Assembly: GCA_003550945.1 (NCBI GenBank) | Contig: PULL01000276.1 | Coordinates: 1-13,346 of the forward strand | Direction of reading: 5' to 3' | Length of the DNA: 13,346 nucleotides | DNA from: Thioalkalivibrio sp. | Lineage (GTDB): Bacteria; Pseudomonadota; Gammaproteobacteria; Ectothiorhodospirales; Ectothiorhodospiraceae | In this document: in pieces, positions 12,795-13,346 of the stretch | How the letters are laid out: every line of letters starts with the position of its first letter | Numbering within the stretch: the stretch's first letter is position 1 | The notes under the pieces: model-generated | Databases searched by the model: none | What the model was told of the DNA's origin: nothing | The model's input: the letters and a program-made list of their open reading frames with translations, nothing else | Position numbers and translations under genes: made by a program

Positions 12795-13346
12795 ATGGCC
12801 TCGGTTCGCACCGTCGTCCTCGGTTCGACCTCCGCGTACCGCCGCGGCCTGCTGCAGCGTCTGCGGATTCCCTTCGAAACCGCCAGTCCGCAGGTTGCCG
12901 AGGACCGGCTGCCCGGAGAGACGCCGCGGGCACTGGCCCAGCGTCTGGCGCAGGCCAAGGCCGCCGATGTCGCGACCCGCTATCCCGATGCGCTGGTGAT
13001 CGGTTCCGACCAGAGCGCCGGCGTGGGCGAGCGCGTCCTCGGCAAGCCCGGGAATCACGAACGGGCCGCCGAGCAGTTGGCGGCCCTGTCCGGCCAGTCG
13101 GTGGTGTTTCACACCGGCATCTGTCTGATCGACACCGCCAACGGACGCGAGTGGCTGGACGTGGTGCCGTACACGGTACACGTGCGCGAACTCGACGCCG
13201 CCGAGATCGAACGCTATCTGCGCCTCGACCAGCCCTACGACTGCTCAGGGAGCTTCAAGTCGGAAGGGCTGGGGGCATCGCTGTTCCATCGCATGGAGGG
13301 CGACGACCCCACCGCCCTGATCGGCCTCCCGCTGATCCGTCTGAGC
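12795..13346 (+). CDS. maf: Maf family nucleotide pyrophosphatase, YceF-type (partial, 3' end missing)
   Basis: The first 184 residues are visible, and the frame runs off the right edge close to the usual length of about 195. Maf proteins hydrolyse non-canonical nucleotide triphosphates; the YceF subgroup prefers 7-methyl-GTP. The N-terminal VVLGSTSAYRRGLLQRL is the family's first motif, IGSDQSA (about 69-75) is the YceF form of the catalytic-Asp motif, and GKPGNHERAAEQLAALSGQSVVFHTG, then C-S-G-S-F-K-S-E-G-L-G, complete the pattern. The ATG abuts the pycB stop, so translation is probably coupled. In E. coli yceF diverges directly from yceD; here the pyruvate carboxylase pair separates them. 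Confidence 0.92.
   Translation, partial: MASVRTVVLGSTSAYRRGLLQRLRIPFETASPQVAEDRLPGETPRALAQRLAQAKAADVATRYPDALVIGSDQSAGVGERVLGKPGNHERAAEQLAALSGQSVVFHTGICLIDTANGREWLDVVPYTVHVRELDAAEIERYLRLDQPYDCSGSFKSEGLGASLFHRMEGDDPTALIGLPLIRLS

Noticed and set aside
11541..13181. A 546-residue minus-strand open frame opposite pycB and maf
   Set aside because: It is antisense to two well-conserved genes; the frame is open only because of strong third-position GC.

Overview
This is a high-GC (clearly above 60%) bacterial chromosome segment, most likely from a gammaproteobacterium. An Ectothiorhodospiraceae/Chromatiales-type organism is my guess, but the window alone does not prove it. Two gene blocks with Escherichia coli-like order support the class assignment: yceD-rpmF-plsX-fabH, with a maf/yceF gene diverging from it further away, and uvrC-pgsA-tRNA-Gly-tRNA-Cys.

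Layout. (1) 1-1467 is an accessory patch read leftward. It holds a brnT toxin gene, an overlapping CopG/RHH antitoxin gene, a DUF433 gene and a partial small gene at the window edge. These are flanked by what look like scraps of a type I restriction-modification operon: an HsdM C-terminal tail upstream of brnT and an HsdS N-terminus downstream of the DUF433 gene. A perfectly spaced palindrome sits before brnT, and an IS-end-like stretch lies next to the HsdM scrap. (2) 1468-1695 encodes tRNA-Cys(GCA) and tRNA-Gly(GCC) on the minus strand. They are driven by a strong sigma-70 promoter at 1714-1741. (3) 1941-2879 is a patatin-like phospholipase gene with an apparent Tat-type signal peptide, on the plus strand, convergent with pgsA. 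(4) 2892-9403 is a tightly packed leftward gene train: yceD, rpmF, plsX, fabH, a CYTH triphosphatase gene, a family-5-like uracil-DNA glycosylase gene, uvrC and pgsA. Many junctions overlap (GTGA) or are separated by 1-16 bases. There are recognisable promoters before yceD and before rpmF. (5) 9525-13346 is read rightward: a biotin carboxylase subunit, a carboxyltransferase/biotin-carrier subunit (together a two-subunit pyruvate carboxylase) and the start of a maf (YceF-type) gene that runs off the window.

How the genes fit together. YceD, PlsX, FabH and PgsA belong to ribosome/lipid supply: PlsX makes acyl-phosphate for phospholipid synthesis, FabH starts fatty acid synthesis, and PgsA commits CDP-diacylglycerol to phosphatidylglycerol. 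The train also carries two DNA repair enzymes (UDG and UvrC). The divergent pyruvate carboxylase pair would replenish oxaloacetate. The core genes look ordinary and intact. The most unusual material is the leftmost 1.3 kb, where toxin-antitoxin-type genes appear to be what survives of a decayed type I restriction locus next to the tRNA-Cys gene. I did not find convincing evidence of a wholly new system.
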